Virus record (IMG/VR): IMGVR_UViG_3300045020_000042
Span: 1-57,355 of that record
DNA from: a virus
Direction: 5' to 3' (one strand)
Length of the DNA: 57,355 bases
How positions within the stretch are numbered: the stretch's first letter is position 1; the number at the start of each line of letters is the position of its first letter. Made by a program: the position numbers and the translations under genes. The notes beneath the pieces were generated by a model that ran no database searches, was not told the origin of the DNA, and saw only the letters and a list, made by a program, of their open reading frames with translations. Below are positions 15,816-25,113 of this stretch, piece by piece.

Positions 15816-16859
15816 ATGGATAAACGCTGGCTGACCGCCTTCGCGTTCAGAGGGAGCCTCCGTCGCTACGACGAGACGGTCCTGACTGGGTTCGAAGCGT
15901 TGGTGCTCGCGGCCGATGACGATAAGGTCACGGTCGCGACGCACGACCTGTATAAAACCTATGTCGAAAACCTGCCGTGGCCAACGTTCGTTGACCGGTT
16001 CGTGTTCGACCCCGTCTGGACGCCCGAGAACATGGGGCGCCAGCTGCTGAACACCGGACGCACGATCGCAATGAAGCATGACAAAGACGTCTTGCCCGCG
16101 ATCGCGAGATGCATCGAAAACCACGCTGACCTCGACGAGGTACCCATGAAGAAAAAATCGAAGGAGCCGCCGGTCTCATCGGCCGTCACCGTCTGCCAGG
16201 ACTACTATCGGCACAGCTGTATCGTGCTGCGTCGCGGCGAGTCGTCGGTCGATTACATCGCGTTGAACCGGCCCGGCGGCCTCGACGTCGAGGCAAAAGA
16301 TTCCGCGACGTTCGACGAGTACTGGGTCCCGTCAGACACCTACCCGGCCGAGAAAGCAGCTCGGCTGTACGTTGAATTCGCCCAGCACCTGGGCGCTACC
16401 CCCGAGGCCATGCGCGAGCTGGCCAAGTTAACCACCGTAAGTGAGAAGGAGCAACAGATGGCAACCGCAAAGGCACCGACCGCAGCAGACGCAAAGACGA
16501 AACCCACCCCGGCCGTGAAGAACGTGCCGGCCGCGAAGAAGGCCACAGTCACCGCGGCGAAGCCCGATGCGAAGGCGGCACCCGCAGCGGCGAAGAAGCC
16601 TGCCAAGCCGCCCGTAACTGCGAAGGCTGACCCGAAGGCAGCAAAGGTGGACAAGGCCCCGAAGGAGAAGAAGCCGTCGGCCGCGTCACGCTTCCAGGAG
16701 CTGATCATGGAAGGCAAGCTGACGGACGACAACATCTTCGCGACCGTGAAGAAGGAGTTCGGGCTGTCGGACGACAAGCGTGGTTACGTGACGTGGTATC
16801 GCAACCACCTGAAGAAAAACGGCAAGAACCCGCCGGCTGCGATCGAAGCGAAGAAGTAA
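15816..16859 (+). CDS. Hypothetical protein with AK-rich linker and shared C-terminal domain
   Basis: 347 residues. The globular N-terminal 215 residues have no known motif. Residues 215-290 are an alanine/lysine/proline-rich linker resembling histone-H1 tails. The last 55 residues form a compact domain (LI-GK, VKKEFGL, YVTWYRN) that is clearly related to the C-terminus of the protein at 51424-52236. It has its own promoter, leader hairpin and strong terminator, so it is probably highly expressed. A DNA-coating role is possible. Confidence 0.7.
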   Translation: MDKRWLTAFAFRGSLRRYDETVLTGFEALVLAADDDKVTVATHDLYKTYVENLPWPTFVDRFVFDPVWTPENMGRQLLNTGRTIAMKHDKDVLPAIARCIENHADLDEVPMKKKSKEPPVSSAVTVCQDYYRHSCIVLRRGESSVDYIALNRPGGLDVEAKDSATFDEYWVPSDTYPAEKAARLYVEFAQHLGATPEAMRELAKLTTVSEKEQQMATAKAPTAADAKTKPTPAVKNVPAAKKATVTAAKPDAKAAPAAAKKPAKPPVTAKADPKAAKVDKAPKEKKPSAASRFQELIMEGKLTDDNIFATVKKEFGLSDDKRGYVTWYRNHLKKNGKNPPAAIEAKK

Positions 16860-16898
16860 GAAGGGGCGGGGTCGCTCGGGCTGAGGACCCCTTCTTTT
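16858..16898 (+). terminator. Strong intrinsic terminator
   Basis: AAGAAGGGG (16858-16866) pairs perfectly with CCCCTTCTT (16888-16896), and the stop codon overlaps the stem. An alternative inner stem GGGGTC/GACCCC (16868-16873/16886-16891) is followed by TTCTTTT. Either stem ends in a T-rich run. Confidence 0.8.
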
Positions 16899-16918
16899 AC
16901 TCCACCAGGAGTCTCACC

Positions 16919-17689
16919 ATGGGACTAGAAGTCAAGCGCGAGAAGAAGCGCGACACGGACGCGTTCGACACGACGCAGCTCCACGAATCACAGCACGGGC
17001 AGATCCTTCACCGCGACTACTCGGCGCACTTCTTTCGCTGGTCGTTCGCTAAGCGGCTGATCGGGAAGACCGCGCACGTCCTCGACGTCGGGTGCGGTCA
17101 GGACCAGCCGCTGCAGAAGATCCTGTTCCGGAACGCCGCGCCGTACGCTGCGTCCTGGACCGGGGTCGACCTGAACAAGCTCAAGCCGACTCGTCATCAG
17201 CACTCGACGATCTTCCCCGAAACGGACTTCACGTCACCGGCCGGGTTCAAGGCTGTCATGGCCTCGCGCCCGGAGGGATTCGATGTGATCGTGCACTTCG
17301 AGATCATCGAGCACATGCCCGTTGACGCGGGCAAGCGGTTGCTGGCGAACTGCTTCAAGGCGCTGAAGCCGGGCGGGATCATGATCACGTCGACCCCGGT
17401 CTACGACGGAGTGCGGCACGCGGCGAACCACATCCATGAGTACACGGTACCTGAGCTGCAGGTCGCGATTGAGAAGGCGAAGTTCGTGATCGAGCAGCGG
17501 TTCGGCACGTTCATGGATATCAAGCACATCGGTCGGGCGGAGTCGGGCGCTGCGTCCTCGCTGGCGATCAAGGCGGTCAAGGACGCGCTCATGCAGTACT
17601 TCGATAACGACGCGATCTCGAACATCTTCGGCCCGCTCTACCCTGACCACGCGCGCAACAACCTCTGGGTCTGCCGGAGGCCTGCATGA
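16919..17689 (+). CDS. SAM-dependent methyltransferase (class I)
   Basis: 256 residues. The glycine-rich SAM motif LDVGCGQDQP lies at residues 59-68, with the acidic residue of post I in GVDLNK. FDVIVHFEIIEHM is the motif IV/V region of methyltransf-11/23-type enzymes. The substrate is not apparent: it could be a nucleobase, protein or small molecule. The gene follows a terminator and has AGGAG before ATG 16919. It is coupled to the next gene and close to a DNA cytosine methyltransferase. Confidence 0.8.
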   Translation: MGLEVKREKKRDTDAFDTTQLHESQHGQILHRDYSAHFFRWSFAKRLIGKTAHVLDVGCGQDQPLQKILFRNAAPYAASWTGVDLNKLKPTRHQHSTIFPETDFTSPAGFKAVMASRPEGFDVIVHFEIIEHMPVDAGKRLLANCFKALKPGGIMITSTPVYDGVRHAANHIHEYTVPELQVAIEKAKFVIEQRFGTFMDIKHIGRAESGAASSLAIKAVKDALMQYFDNDAISNIFGPLYPDHARNNLWVCRRPA

Positions 17690-18262
17690 TGTCCCGGCAT
17701 ACACTGCCCGACGTGATTCGGGCCATCCGCGACGCGTTCGAGGTCACCGCTGGTGAGAACGGCCATCAGCTGATGGCACGCAACCAGCTGGTCGTTGAGG
17801 CCGGTTACGTGTCAGACTCCAGTAAGTACCGGTTTACGATCTCGTACCTGGGTGTCATGCGCGTGTCGGGTCTGGTCGATCTCAACGACGAGCTCCCTCT
17901 CGACCGGATCATCGCTCGTGACGTTGGTAGTGCTATCGGCACCGTTGCGAAGTTGACCGCGCCGAACACCGTCATTGACGAGTTCAACAAGCTCCCAGTT
18001 GATAACGGCTCCTGGGGCTTTACCGGCAGCACCGAGCCGAGACCCAAGGCCTCGGTTGAACCGCTGCTCCGGAACGGCGCGCCGAACACCTTGTTCACGA
18101 ACCTCCTCGAGCTGGCGAACGACGGAGAGATCAAGGAAGCCTACGTCGTGACGCTCAGCACGAACGGCAAGAGCTACCGTCACCACTGGACGAACTGTGA
18201 GAGCCCGATGCAGGCGATCGGCCTCATCGAGTCGCTCAAGCGGGCCTTCCTGGAGAGTCTCG

Positions 18263-18270
<8 letters not shown>
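17686..18270 (+). CDS. Hypothetical protein
   Basis: 194 residues. ATG 17686 overlaps the methyltransferase stop. The protein is globular with mixed alpha/beta character and no motif I recognise. Its position between two methyltransferase genes hints at a shared modification pathway, but nothing in the sequence proves this. Confidence 0.65.
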
Positions 18271-19306
<1,036 letters not shown>

Positions 19307-19310
19307 TCAT

Positions 19311-19826
19311 ATGAGCGAAATTAAAGACGTTTTAGTGTTTCACAAGAAGTTCAACCAGATCCACGCTGACAGCCCGGTGTTTGTCAGCCAACGCCTCATG
19401 AAGGAGCGCTTCAACTTCCTGATGGAGGAACTGAACGAATTCTGGTCGAAGGGCGTAGTGCCGAGCAACATGGAGGAAATCGCCGACGGCCTGGTCGACC
19501 TCGTCTACGTCGCGAAGGGGACGGCCGTCATGCTGGGACTCGCGCCGGCGTGGAAGGACCTCTGGGACGACGTGCAGCGCGCGAACATGGCGAAGGTACC
19601 GAAGGTCACGCATCGCGGCACCTCGCACGACGTCGGCAAGCCCGAGGGCTGGGTGGGGCCGAAGACGCTCGAGATCCTCATGGCGCACGGCTTCAACCCC
19701 TGCCGGCCGATCACCGGTGTCGACTACCCGGAGTTCCGTGACCAGCCTGGTCAGGCCCTGAACGTGAGGATGGTGGACGGTGCCGAGGTACTGACTAACC
19801 CGAACGGCAACATGGGAGAGCGTTGA
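19311..19826 (+). CDS. MazG-like all-alpha NTP pyrophosphohydrolase (first of two)
   Basis: 171 residues from ATG 19311. The first 95 residues carry the fold's signatures: EEL (helix 2), then EIADGLVDLVYV (ExxD motif) and a VQRANMAK terminal helix. These enzymes hydrolyse (d)NTPs to (d)NMPs, and T4 gp56 dCTPase belongs to the same superfamily. The C-terminal 75 residues are a separate, unassigned extension. It lies in a block with a dNMP kinase and a ThyA-like enzyme, so nucleotide-pool remodelling is likely. Confidence 0.8.
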   Translation: MSEIKDVLVFHKKFNQIHADSPVFVSQRLMKERFNFLMEELNEFWSKGVVPSNMEEIADGLVDLVYVAKGTAVMLGLAPAWKDLWDDVQRANMAKVPKVTHRGTSHDVGKPEGWVGPKTLEILMAHGFNPCRPITGVDYPEFRDQPGQALNVRMVDGAEVLTNPNGNMGER

Positions 19827-20743
19827 TGTTCAGCAAGAAAGTAACCATCTTCGAGGGCTGCGACGGGTCGGGCAAGTCGACCGCGGCCCAGCGCTTCGCA
19901 GCCGACACGGGCGCGCGCTACGTGCACCTGGGGCCATTCCCACGGGTCTACACCGGCCTGCCGCGCCTCTACGCGGAGGCGATGCTTCCCGCGCTCCTGG
20001 GGTACCAGGACGTTGTCATGGACCGGTCGTGGCTCAGCGAGCCGATCTACGGCGCCGCGTATCGCAACGGGACGGACCGGGTCGGCGGGGTCAGCCGCAT
20101 GATGCTCGAGCGCCTGGCGCTGCGCTGCGGCGCGATCGTCGTCCGCTGCGACCCGGGCGACGAGGCGTGCGTCAGCGCGTGGGCTGCACGGAAGGGTGAC
20201 GAGTACCTGAAGACCGAGAAGCAGCTCCGGCAGGTTCACTCTGACTACCGCGGCCCGTTCTGGCACACCCAGCTGCTGACGGTCGACTACGACTACATGA
20301 ACCAGCCCGAGTTCCACGCACCCGAGGTCCTGGACAACTTCCGCGCGCCGCTGCACCCGCTCGGCGTCGCGTCGGCCGGCAACTGGCTGGGTAACATCGT
20401 CCTGGTCGGCGAGGCATTCGCGGAGGTGAAGAACGACGACTTGGTGTACCAGTGGCCGTTCGCGTCGTTCTCTAACCAGGGGTGCAGCCGCTGGCTGACC
20501 GCGAAGCTCTGGGAGGCCGGGATCAACGAGAACAACCTGGCGTGGATCAACGCAGACCAGCTCGACCGGTTCGTCATCCCGCCCGACGCTGCGGTCGAGG
20601 TCATCGCGCTCGGTGGCGAGGCGTCGAAGACCCTGACCGCCTGCGGCCTGAAGCACCACACCGTCGCCCATCCCTCATACTGGCACCGGTTTCACAACGG
20701 AAGTCCGTACGAACTGACGACGTTGATCAAGGAGCTGGTATGA
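19826..20743 (+). CDS. dNMP kinase fused to a uracil-DNA-glycosylase-like domain
   Basis: 305 residues from ATG 19826. Residues 1-165 are a thymidylate-kinase-type P-loop domain: EGCDGSGKST (Walker A), DRSWLSEPIYG (the DR motif) and an RK lid. Residues 190-305 look like the uracil-DNA-glycosylase superfamily: IVLVGEAFAE (motif 1), WPFASFSNQGCS, INAD, VIALGG, and AHPSYWHRF (motif 2, HPS). The kinase would convert dNMPs, perhaps modified ones, to diphosphates. The partner domain may recognise or excise a base or act on nucleotides. Confidence 0.75.
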   Translation: MFSKKVTIFEGCDGSGKSTAAQRFAADTGARYVHLGPFPRVYTGLPRLYAEAMLPALLGYQDVVMDRSWLSEPIYGAAYRNGTDRVGGVSRMMLERLALRCGAIVVRCDPGDEACVSAWAARKGDEYLKTEKQLRQVHSDYRGPFWHTQLLTVDYDYMNQPEFHAPEVLDNFRAPLHPLGVASAGNWLGNIVLVGEAFAEVKNDDLVYQWPFASFSNQGCSRWLTAKLWEAGINENNLAWINADQLDRFVIPPDAAVEVIALGGEASKTLTACGLKHHTVAHPSYWHRFHNGSPYELTTLIKELV

Positions 20744-21543
20744 ATCCGGTCGAAGTGAACTTCGCGTGGTTTCACCTCATCAACCAGATCCTGCAGTTCG
20801 GGACTGAGGTGTCACCACGCGGCATGCGGACGAAGGAGCTGCCACAACGGACGATCGCGGTCGACATGCGCTTCCCGCTGCTGACCGTCCCCGAGCGCCG
20901 GCTGTCGTTCCAGGGTGCGGCCGCGGAGGCGTTCTGGATCTGTAACGGCGACGACACGGTCGACGGGATCGTGCCGTGGCTGCCGCGCATGCGAGACTTC
21001 AGCGATAACGGAGCCACGTTCTTCGGCGCGTACGGCCCGCGAATCGCCCAGCAGCTCGAGTATGTGGTCGAGAAGCTGCGCGCGGACCCGGACACGCGTC
21101 AGGCAACGCTCGTCACGTGGCGTCCGAATCCGCAGCCGACGAAGGACTGCCCGTGCACGGTCGCGATGGACTTCAAGATCCGTGACGGCAAACTGAACAT
21201 GCACGTGTTCATGCGCTCGTCCGACGCCTGGCTCGGGATCCCGTACGATGTGTTCTCGTTCTCGATGGTCGCGCACATGGTCTGCTGCCGGCTGAACTTC
21301 CGCGGCTGGACCATGGCGAAGGGTGACCCACCGAAGGTCATCGAGCCGGGCGCGCTGTACCTGACCGCGGCCAGCAGTCACCTGTACGAGGCGAACTGGG
21401 CCGCGGCCGACGAGGTGATGACGCTCAGCCTGCCGGTCAAGGCGGTGCCGGCACAGTTCCACCTGTCCGAGGAGACCCTGCTCCTCGCGCTGCGCTGCCT
21501 GCGCAACACGAAGCCCGGCGACCCGCTACGCTGGTGGGAGTGA
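20740..21543 (+). CDS. ThyA-family enzyme, probable dCMP hydroxymethylase/methylase
   Basis: 267 residues. Thymidylate synthase landmarks are present: catalytic Cys in CPCT, Arg in FMRSSD, LGIPYD, and SSHLYEANW at the nucleotide-binding end. The Asn that selects dUMP in ThyA (Asn177 in E. coli) is Asp here (GIPYD). That swap is known to confer dCMP specificity in T4 dCMP hydroxymethylase. The enzyme thus likely makes 5-hydroxymethyl- or 5-methyl-dCMP. It is coupled to the kinase gene (GTATGA overlap), and the His next to the catalytic Cys is also changed (PCT instead of PCH). Confidence 0.78.
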   Translation: MNPVEVNFAWFHLINQILQFGTEVSPRGMRTKELPQRTIAVDMRFPLLTVPERRLSFQGAAAEAFWICNGDDTVDGIVPWLPRMRDFSDNGATFFGAYGPRIAQQLEYVVEKLRADPDTRQATLVTWRPNPQPTKDCPCTVAMDFKIRDGKLNMHVFMRSSDAWLGIPYDVFSFSMVAHMVCCRLNFRGWTMAKGDPPKVIEPGALYLTAASSHLYEANWAAADEVMTLSLPVKAVPAQFHLSEETLLLALRCLRNTKPGDPLRWWE

Positions 21544-21546
21544 TCC

Positions 21547-21744
21547 ATGGACTACGGCTGGCAGATCGTCACGAGCCCGACGGATGACGAGACCCACATA
21601 ATACCCACACTCGATACTGAGCCGCACGTGATGGAGGATACCTGCCACTGTAGACCTACGTGGCACGACGACGCGTGTGCCTTTGTTCACAACAGCTTCG
21701 ACGGCCGCGAGGCCTTCGAGCACGGAGGGAGGAAGAAGTCATGA
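21547..21744 (+). CDS. Small Cys/His-rich protein
   Basis: 65 residues. Near residues 32-47 it has a CHC followed by His and Cys, a possible zinc knuckle. The ATG follows the ThyA-like gene after 3 bases, and its stop overlaps the next gene's start. Unknown function; the presence of metal is only inferred. Confidence 0.5.
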   Translation: MDYGWQIVTSPTDDETHIIPTLDTEPHVMEDTCHCRPTWHDDACAFVHNSFDGREAFEHGGRKKS

Positions 21745-22091
21745 ATGAACCGTTCAGCAAGTTGTCCCCGGCCGAGGTCGAACGATTGGCGAAGCTCAGC
21801 GAGGAGCTGGGAGAGACCCAGCAGGAGATCGGTAAGATCCAGCAGACCATCGGCAAGATATTGATTCATGGCTACGATTCTCATCACCCTGATGATCCGA
21901 TGACTCATAACAGGAACGCGCTCCAGTATGAGCTCGCGGACGTCATCGCCATTTCCATGTTTATGGCCATTAAGGGCGATATCTCTCGTGGAGATCTTGA
22001 CATCCTGGCTGCGCAGAAGCTCGACAAATTGATGACTAACAGGTGCTATCTTCACCATCAGGAGCTGCTCGATGACTCGTCCGACACGTGA
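21741..22091 (+). CDS. MazG-like NTP pyrophosphohydrolase (second of two)
   Basis: 116 residues from ATG 21741. Residues 13-80 show the all-alpha NTPase pattern: LSEELGETQQEIGKI (ExxE), then NALQYELADVIAISM (ExxD). It probably hydrolyses dNTPs or dCTP-type nucleotides and shares the neighbourhood with the ThyA-like enzyme and dCMP deaminase. The 3' end overlaps the deaminase by 20 bases. Confidence 0.75.
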   Translation: MNEPFSKLSPAEVERLAKLSEELGETQQEIGKIQQTIGKILIHGYDSHHPDDPMTHNRNALQYELADVIAISMFMAIKGDISRGDLDILAAQKLDKLMTNRCYLHHQELLDDSSDT

Positions 22092-22569
22092 CGCCTGGGC
22101 CATGGCGGTCGCCCGTGAGACCGCGAAGCGCGCGACCTGCCTTCGCCGTTCGGTCGGCTGCGTCCTGGTCGACCGGCGCGGCCACGTCCTGTCGACCGGG
22201 TACAACGGGGTCGCGGCCGGCCTGCCGCATTGCAACGAGCCACGGTTTGACCGGTGGCCTGATGGACTTATCATTAGCGGGCCACACTTCCCAGATGCAT
22301 GTCCCGGTCACGCCTCGCCCAGCGGGACGAACCTGGACGCGTGCCAGGCCGTACACGCGGAGCAGAACGCGCTGCTGCAGTGCCGGGACCCATGGGAGAT
22401 CGACACCTGCTACGTGACGGCCAGCCCGTGCGTCACGTGCACGAAGCTGCTCCTGAACACGTCCTGCAGTCGGATCATCTTCGCTGAGGAGTACCCACAG
22501 CCGGCTGCGAAGCAGTTGTGGCTCGGCGCCAAGCGCCCGGTGTGGGAGCAGTACAAGGAGGGAACGTGA
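22072..22569 (+). CDS. dCMP deaminase
   Basis: 165 residues. The zinc-site motifs are HAEQNAL (His and catalytic Glu) and PCVTC (two Cys ligands). The family's N-terminal substrate region is complete. It would convert dCMP to dUMP, feeding dTMP synthesis. In this phage it competes with the putative dCMP-modifying enzyme for the same substrate, which makes the direction of flux worth testing. Confidence 0.9.
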   Translation: MTRPTRDAWAMAVARETAKRATCLRRSVGCVLVDRRGHVLSTGYNGVAAGLPHCNEPRFDRWPDGLIISGPHFPDACPGHASPSGTNLDACQAVHAEQNALLQCRDPWEIDTCYVTASPCVTCTKLLLNTSCSRIIFAEEYPQPAAKQLWLGAKRPVWEQYKEGT

Positions 22570-22841
22570 AGTATATCGTGTTCGAAACGAAGGGCAGGCT
22601 GCCGCGCTCGTTCCCGATCATCTTCCCAGACGACTTGACGCACGCAGACGTCGCGAAGGCGCTGCTGTCGGTCTGCCCCGAGCTCGCGAAGGCGTTCGTC
22701 GCTGGAGCCGGCTTCCTGTCCTGCACCGACCTGCATAGCGTTGAGTGTCATGGGGAGAGCGAGTCGCTGAAGGTCAAGAGCCGCGGCGCAAAGGACGACG
22801 CCGCTTTCATCATGAGGGACTACACCCACGGGATCCTATGA
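22566..22841 (+). CDS. Hypothetical protein
   Basis: 91 residues from GTG 22566, overlapping the deaminase stop, with AAGGAGG upstream. The protein is compact and mixed alpha/beta. No motif is recognised. Confidence 0.6.
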   Translation: MKYIVFETKGRLPRSFPIIFPDDLTHADVAKALLSVCPELAKAFVAGAGFLSCTDLHSVECHGESESLKVKSRGAKDDAAFIMRDYTHGIL

Positions 22842-23029
22842 AACAGAACCTCCAGGTAACCAAGCCCCGGGCGCGGCCGTTCTACGCCGACCAGAACAGG
22901 ACCGTTTTCTGGTATTGGTTAGTCAGCGGCAACGGCCATTCTGTCACCGGCTTCGAGCTTGACCGCGCGGTCAAGTTCTGGTACAGCGCCGAGCTGGAGT
23001 CCCAGACGAGACGACGGGTGGAACAGTGA
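22838..23029 (+). CDS. Hypothetical protein
   Basis: 63 residues from ATG 22838, overlapping the preceding stop. Basic and rich in aromatic residues (FWYW at 29-32). Function unknown. Confidence 0.55.
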   Translation: MKQNLQVTKPRARPFYADQNRTVFWYWLVSGNGHSVTGFELDRAVKFWYSAELESQTRRRVEQ

Positions 23030-23427
23030 AAACAACTAACGGCGGCGGAACGCCCACCAAGACCTGGCCCGAGCGGGCCCGCGGGATGTTCAGAGCACAC
23101 GGCCCGCTTGATATCACCGCGCTCGCGCGATATCTCGGCAACAGCGTGGGGGAGTGCAGGGAGCTCCTCGATGGACCGCTGGCAGGCGAGATCGGCGAGC
23201 GGTTGGTGAAGACTCGCACGAAGCCGAAGCGGGTGTACTTCCTGCTCGACGATCGACGCGTCGAGGACCTGGAACCCGCGGAGCTGGTGAGGTACCGGGC
23301 CGCTGAGACGCTCGAGGCGTTCCAGCGGCATGCGGCTAGGCTGGTAAGAGCGCGGCGAGACGGGAAAGGACCAAACCCATATCGTGGTCCGATGGCCATC
23401 GACCTCCAGGCCACTGATCTGGGGTGA
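23026..23427 (+). CDS. Hypothetical basic protein, convergent with the lipase gene
   Basis: 133 residues from a GTG start. Residues 25-55 resemble a winged-helix or HTH (HGPLDITALARYLG), followed by a charged helical part. It is the last rightward gene. Its final 92 bases overlap the 3' end of the leftward lipase gene, so the transcripts are complementary there. No terminator hairpin is visible in the overlap. Confidence 0.6.
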   Translation: MKTTNGGGTPTKTWPERARGMFRAHGPLDITALARYLGNSVGECRELLDGPLAGEIGERLVKTRTKPKRVYFLLDDRRVEDLEPAELVRYRAAETLEAFQRHAARLVRARRDGKGPNPYRGPMAIDLQATDLG

Positions 23428-24040
23428 TCAGCTGGTAGCCCGAGTCTTGAAGCCACACCTGAGTCCTCAGGGGGTGGCTGTACTCACTGATGAACGGCCA
23501 GCTGACCCAGAGGTCACGACCGTTCACCACCGACGTGAGCTTGTCCATCTCCCAGGCGTACTCCGACCAGAACGCGGCGTTCGCGAACTTCGGCGACTCG
23601 AACGAGTACATTGCACCGAGCTCCGCGGGACTGAGGAACAGCGGCGCGAACCGCGCCCGGCCGCCGCCCAGTGAGTGACCCTCGACCGTCCAGATCGTTC
23701 CAGCGGGCGCGAGCGACTTCGCCCAGGCGTAGACGTCGACCAGACCGCCGTACGCTCCAGCGGCGACCTTCGCGCCGAGCGCTGGGTCGCCGACCGGTAC
23801 GGCCGTCGTGTCGAGGTCGTCGAACAGGTCTCCCCACTCCTTCAGGAACCGCGTCCCCGAGATCGACAGGAAGAACTGCCCGGCAGCGTCGTGCGAGACG
23901 ACGGCCTGGTGGCTGTCGTTCTGGTAGAGCCCCAGGTGCGTGAGGCCAAGCGCTGCGAACCCGGCCACCGAGGCGACCGGGTTCATCTCATACGCCGCGT
24001 TCGCGCGCTGAGCCGCGGCATAGGTCAGCGCCAGGTTCAC
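23336..24040 (-). CDS. Class 3-type lipase (alpha/beta hydrolase)
   Basis: 234 residues from a GTG start that overlaps the lipoprotein stop. The nucleophile elbow GHSLGGG (about residue 122) and the preceding structure (SISGTRFLKEWGDLFDD, as in the lipase-3 family) identify a Ser esterase. A Pro-Phe-Ile-Ser-Glu segment and later His/Asp candidates (SDHD near the C-terminus) could complete the triad. It is last in the lysis cassette and lacks a signal peptide, so holin-dependent release onto outer-membrane lipid is plausible. Confidence 0.82.
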   Translation of the reverse strand: MNLALTYAAAQRANAAYEMNPVASVAGFAALGLTHLGLYQNDSHQAVVSHDAAGQFFLSISGTRFLKEWGDLFDDLDTTAVPVGDPALGAKVAAGAYGGLVDVYAWAKSLAPAGTIWTVEGHSLGGGRARFAPLFLSPAELGAMYSFESPKFANAAFWSEYAWEMDKLTSVVNGRDLWVSWPFISEYSHPLRTQVWLQDSGYQLITPDQWPGGRWPSDHDMGLVLSRLAALLPA

Positions 24041-24408
24041 TTCGCGCTCGCCGCAGCTGGCGCAGTGGGTACGGCGGCCGGTGCGACAGGAGCCGAGGCT
24101 GCAGTCGCAGCGCTTGCGGCTTGAGCGGCCACAACGGCGCTGGCTGCGCTCGTCGCCACGTCAGCGGTCGCGCAGACGACGCCGTTCACGGCCGCAGCGG
24201 TTGCGACCTGCGGGCTCGCGACACCGGCCGCCATCAGCGTGGGCTGCACGATCTTGCACCCGTTGCTGATCGTCTGCAGCGCGATCAGGTTCGTCTGGTT
24301 CAGGTTCGCCAGCGTGGTGTTGAGGTTTCCTTGCTGAGCGGCCGAACAGGCTGCGAGACCGACAGTCGCAGCGGCGAGCACGAGTACTGCAATGATAGCA
24401 CGTTTCAT
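24037..24408 (-). CDS. Lipoprotein (candidate outer-membrane lysis factor or spanin-like)
   Basis: 123 residues. Residues 1-21 form a lipoprotein signal ending in the lipobox LAAC. The mature part is short, Asn/Gln-rich, and ends in a long Ala/Pro/Val-rich repeat. It resembles an outer-membrane lipoprotein such as an o-spanin, but the usual overlapping i-spanin is not found. The start has CTGAGGAC on this strand. Confidence 0.65.
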   Translation of the reverse strand: MKRAIIAVLVLAAATVGLAACSAAQQGNLNTTLANLNQTNLIALQTISNGCKIVQPTLMAAGVASPQVATAAAVNGVVCATADVATSAASAVVAAQAASAATAASAPVAPAAVPTAPAAASAK

Positions 24409-24419
24409 GGTTAAAGTCC

Positions 24420-24593
24420 TCAGGTTTTGCTCAGGGTGAGCGGGAGGTTAGTCACGAGGTGACCACCGGTAATAAGCCCGAAGACCGAAAACAGCGCATA
24501 GCGCAGCATAGGGTCGTTGAGCTTCAGCAGGTCCATCGCGAGCAGACCCGCGACGGTCAGCGTTCCAGCAATGATCTTCTCAGTCGGATTCAT
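24420..24593 (-). CDS. Small membrane protein, candidate holin/antiholin
   Basis: 57 residues from ATG 24593 (GGAGAA upstream). Two hydrophobic segments (about residues 6-21 and 28-47) with short charged ends suggest a class II-type holin. It is directly downstream of the endolysin. A second membrane protein flanks the endolysin upstream, so one may be holin and the other antiholin. The assignment is by context and topology only. Confidence 0.55.
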   Translation of the reverse strand: MNPTEKIIAGTLTVAGLLAMDLLKLNDPMLRYALFSVFGLITGGHLVTNLPLTLSKT

Positions 24594-24594
24594 C

Positions 24595-25113
24595 TCAGTT
24601 CTCCGCAACGACCTGGAGGTTCGTCGCACCACGGCCGGTCCACCCGTTGCCCTCGTTCGGCCAGTTACTGAGCGAGCGCCAGTAGTTGAACCGTGACGCC
24701 ATGAACTGCATGCACAGCTTCAGCGGGTCGGCCTGGCGGACCGCGGCGATCGTCTGCGCGCCGATGATCCCGTCCTGGGCGACCGCGACGGCCTCCTGCA
24801 GCCACAGGGCCGGGTGGCCGCCATTATACGCCGAATCGAAGATCAGGTAACCTATCCTGATATCGAACTGGTCGCACTGGTACGGGTCCCAGTACCGGCT
24901 CTTTGCGAGTGCCTGTGCCTGCGCGTAGGTGAGCGTTGCAAAGTTCACGTTCGGGAACCACTCAGCGCTGATCCCGTAGCGCGAACCGACGAACTTTCCC
25001 GAGCCGACCGCGCCACCGGTCCAGTTGCCCGGGTCGTTGACGTCGGTGCTAAGCGCCGTGCCCTCAGTGCCGACGACCGCGGCGAAGACGTCATTGAAGG
25101 TGATCATGGTCAC
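24595..25113 (-). CDS. Endolysin, GH108-like muramidase
   Basis: 172 residues from GTG 25113 (AGGAGG seven bases upstream; ATG 25107 is alternative). The N-terminal segment VGTEGTALSTDVNDPGNWTGG carries the catalytic Glu of glycoside hydrolase 108, followed by GTRYGIS-like spacing (SRYGISAEW) and a C-terminal peptidoglycan-binding-like half. It cleaves murein. No signal peptide is seen, so holin-dependent release is expected. Confidence 0.85.
   Translation of the reverse strand: MTMITFNDVFAAVVGTEGTALSTDVNDPGNWTGGAVGSGKFVGSRYGISAEWFPNVNFATLTYAQAQALAKSRYWDPYQCDQFDIRIGYLIFDSAYNGGHPALWLQEAVAVAQDGIIGAQTIAAVRQADPLKLCMQFMASRFNYWRSLSNWPNEGNGWTGRGATNLQVVAEN

Noticed and set aside
21885-21905. CTGATGA in the second MazG-like gene as a hammerhead core
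   Set aside because: Flanking segments do not form helices I-III.
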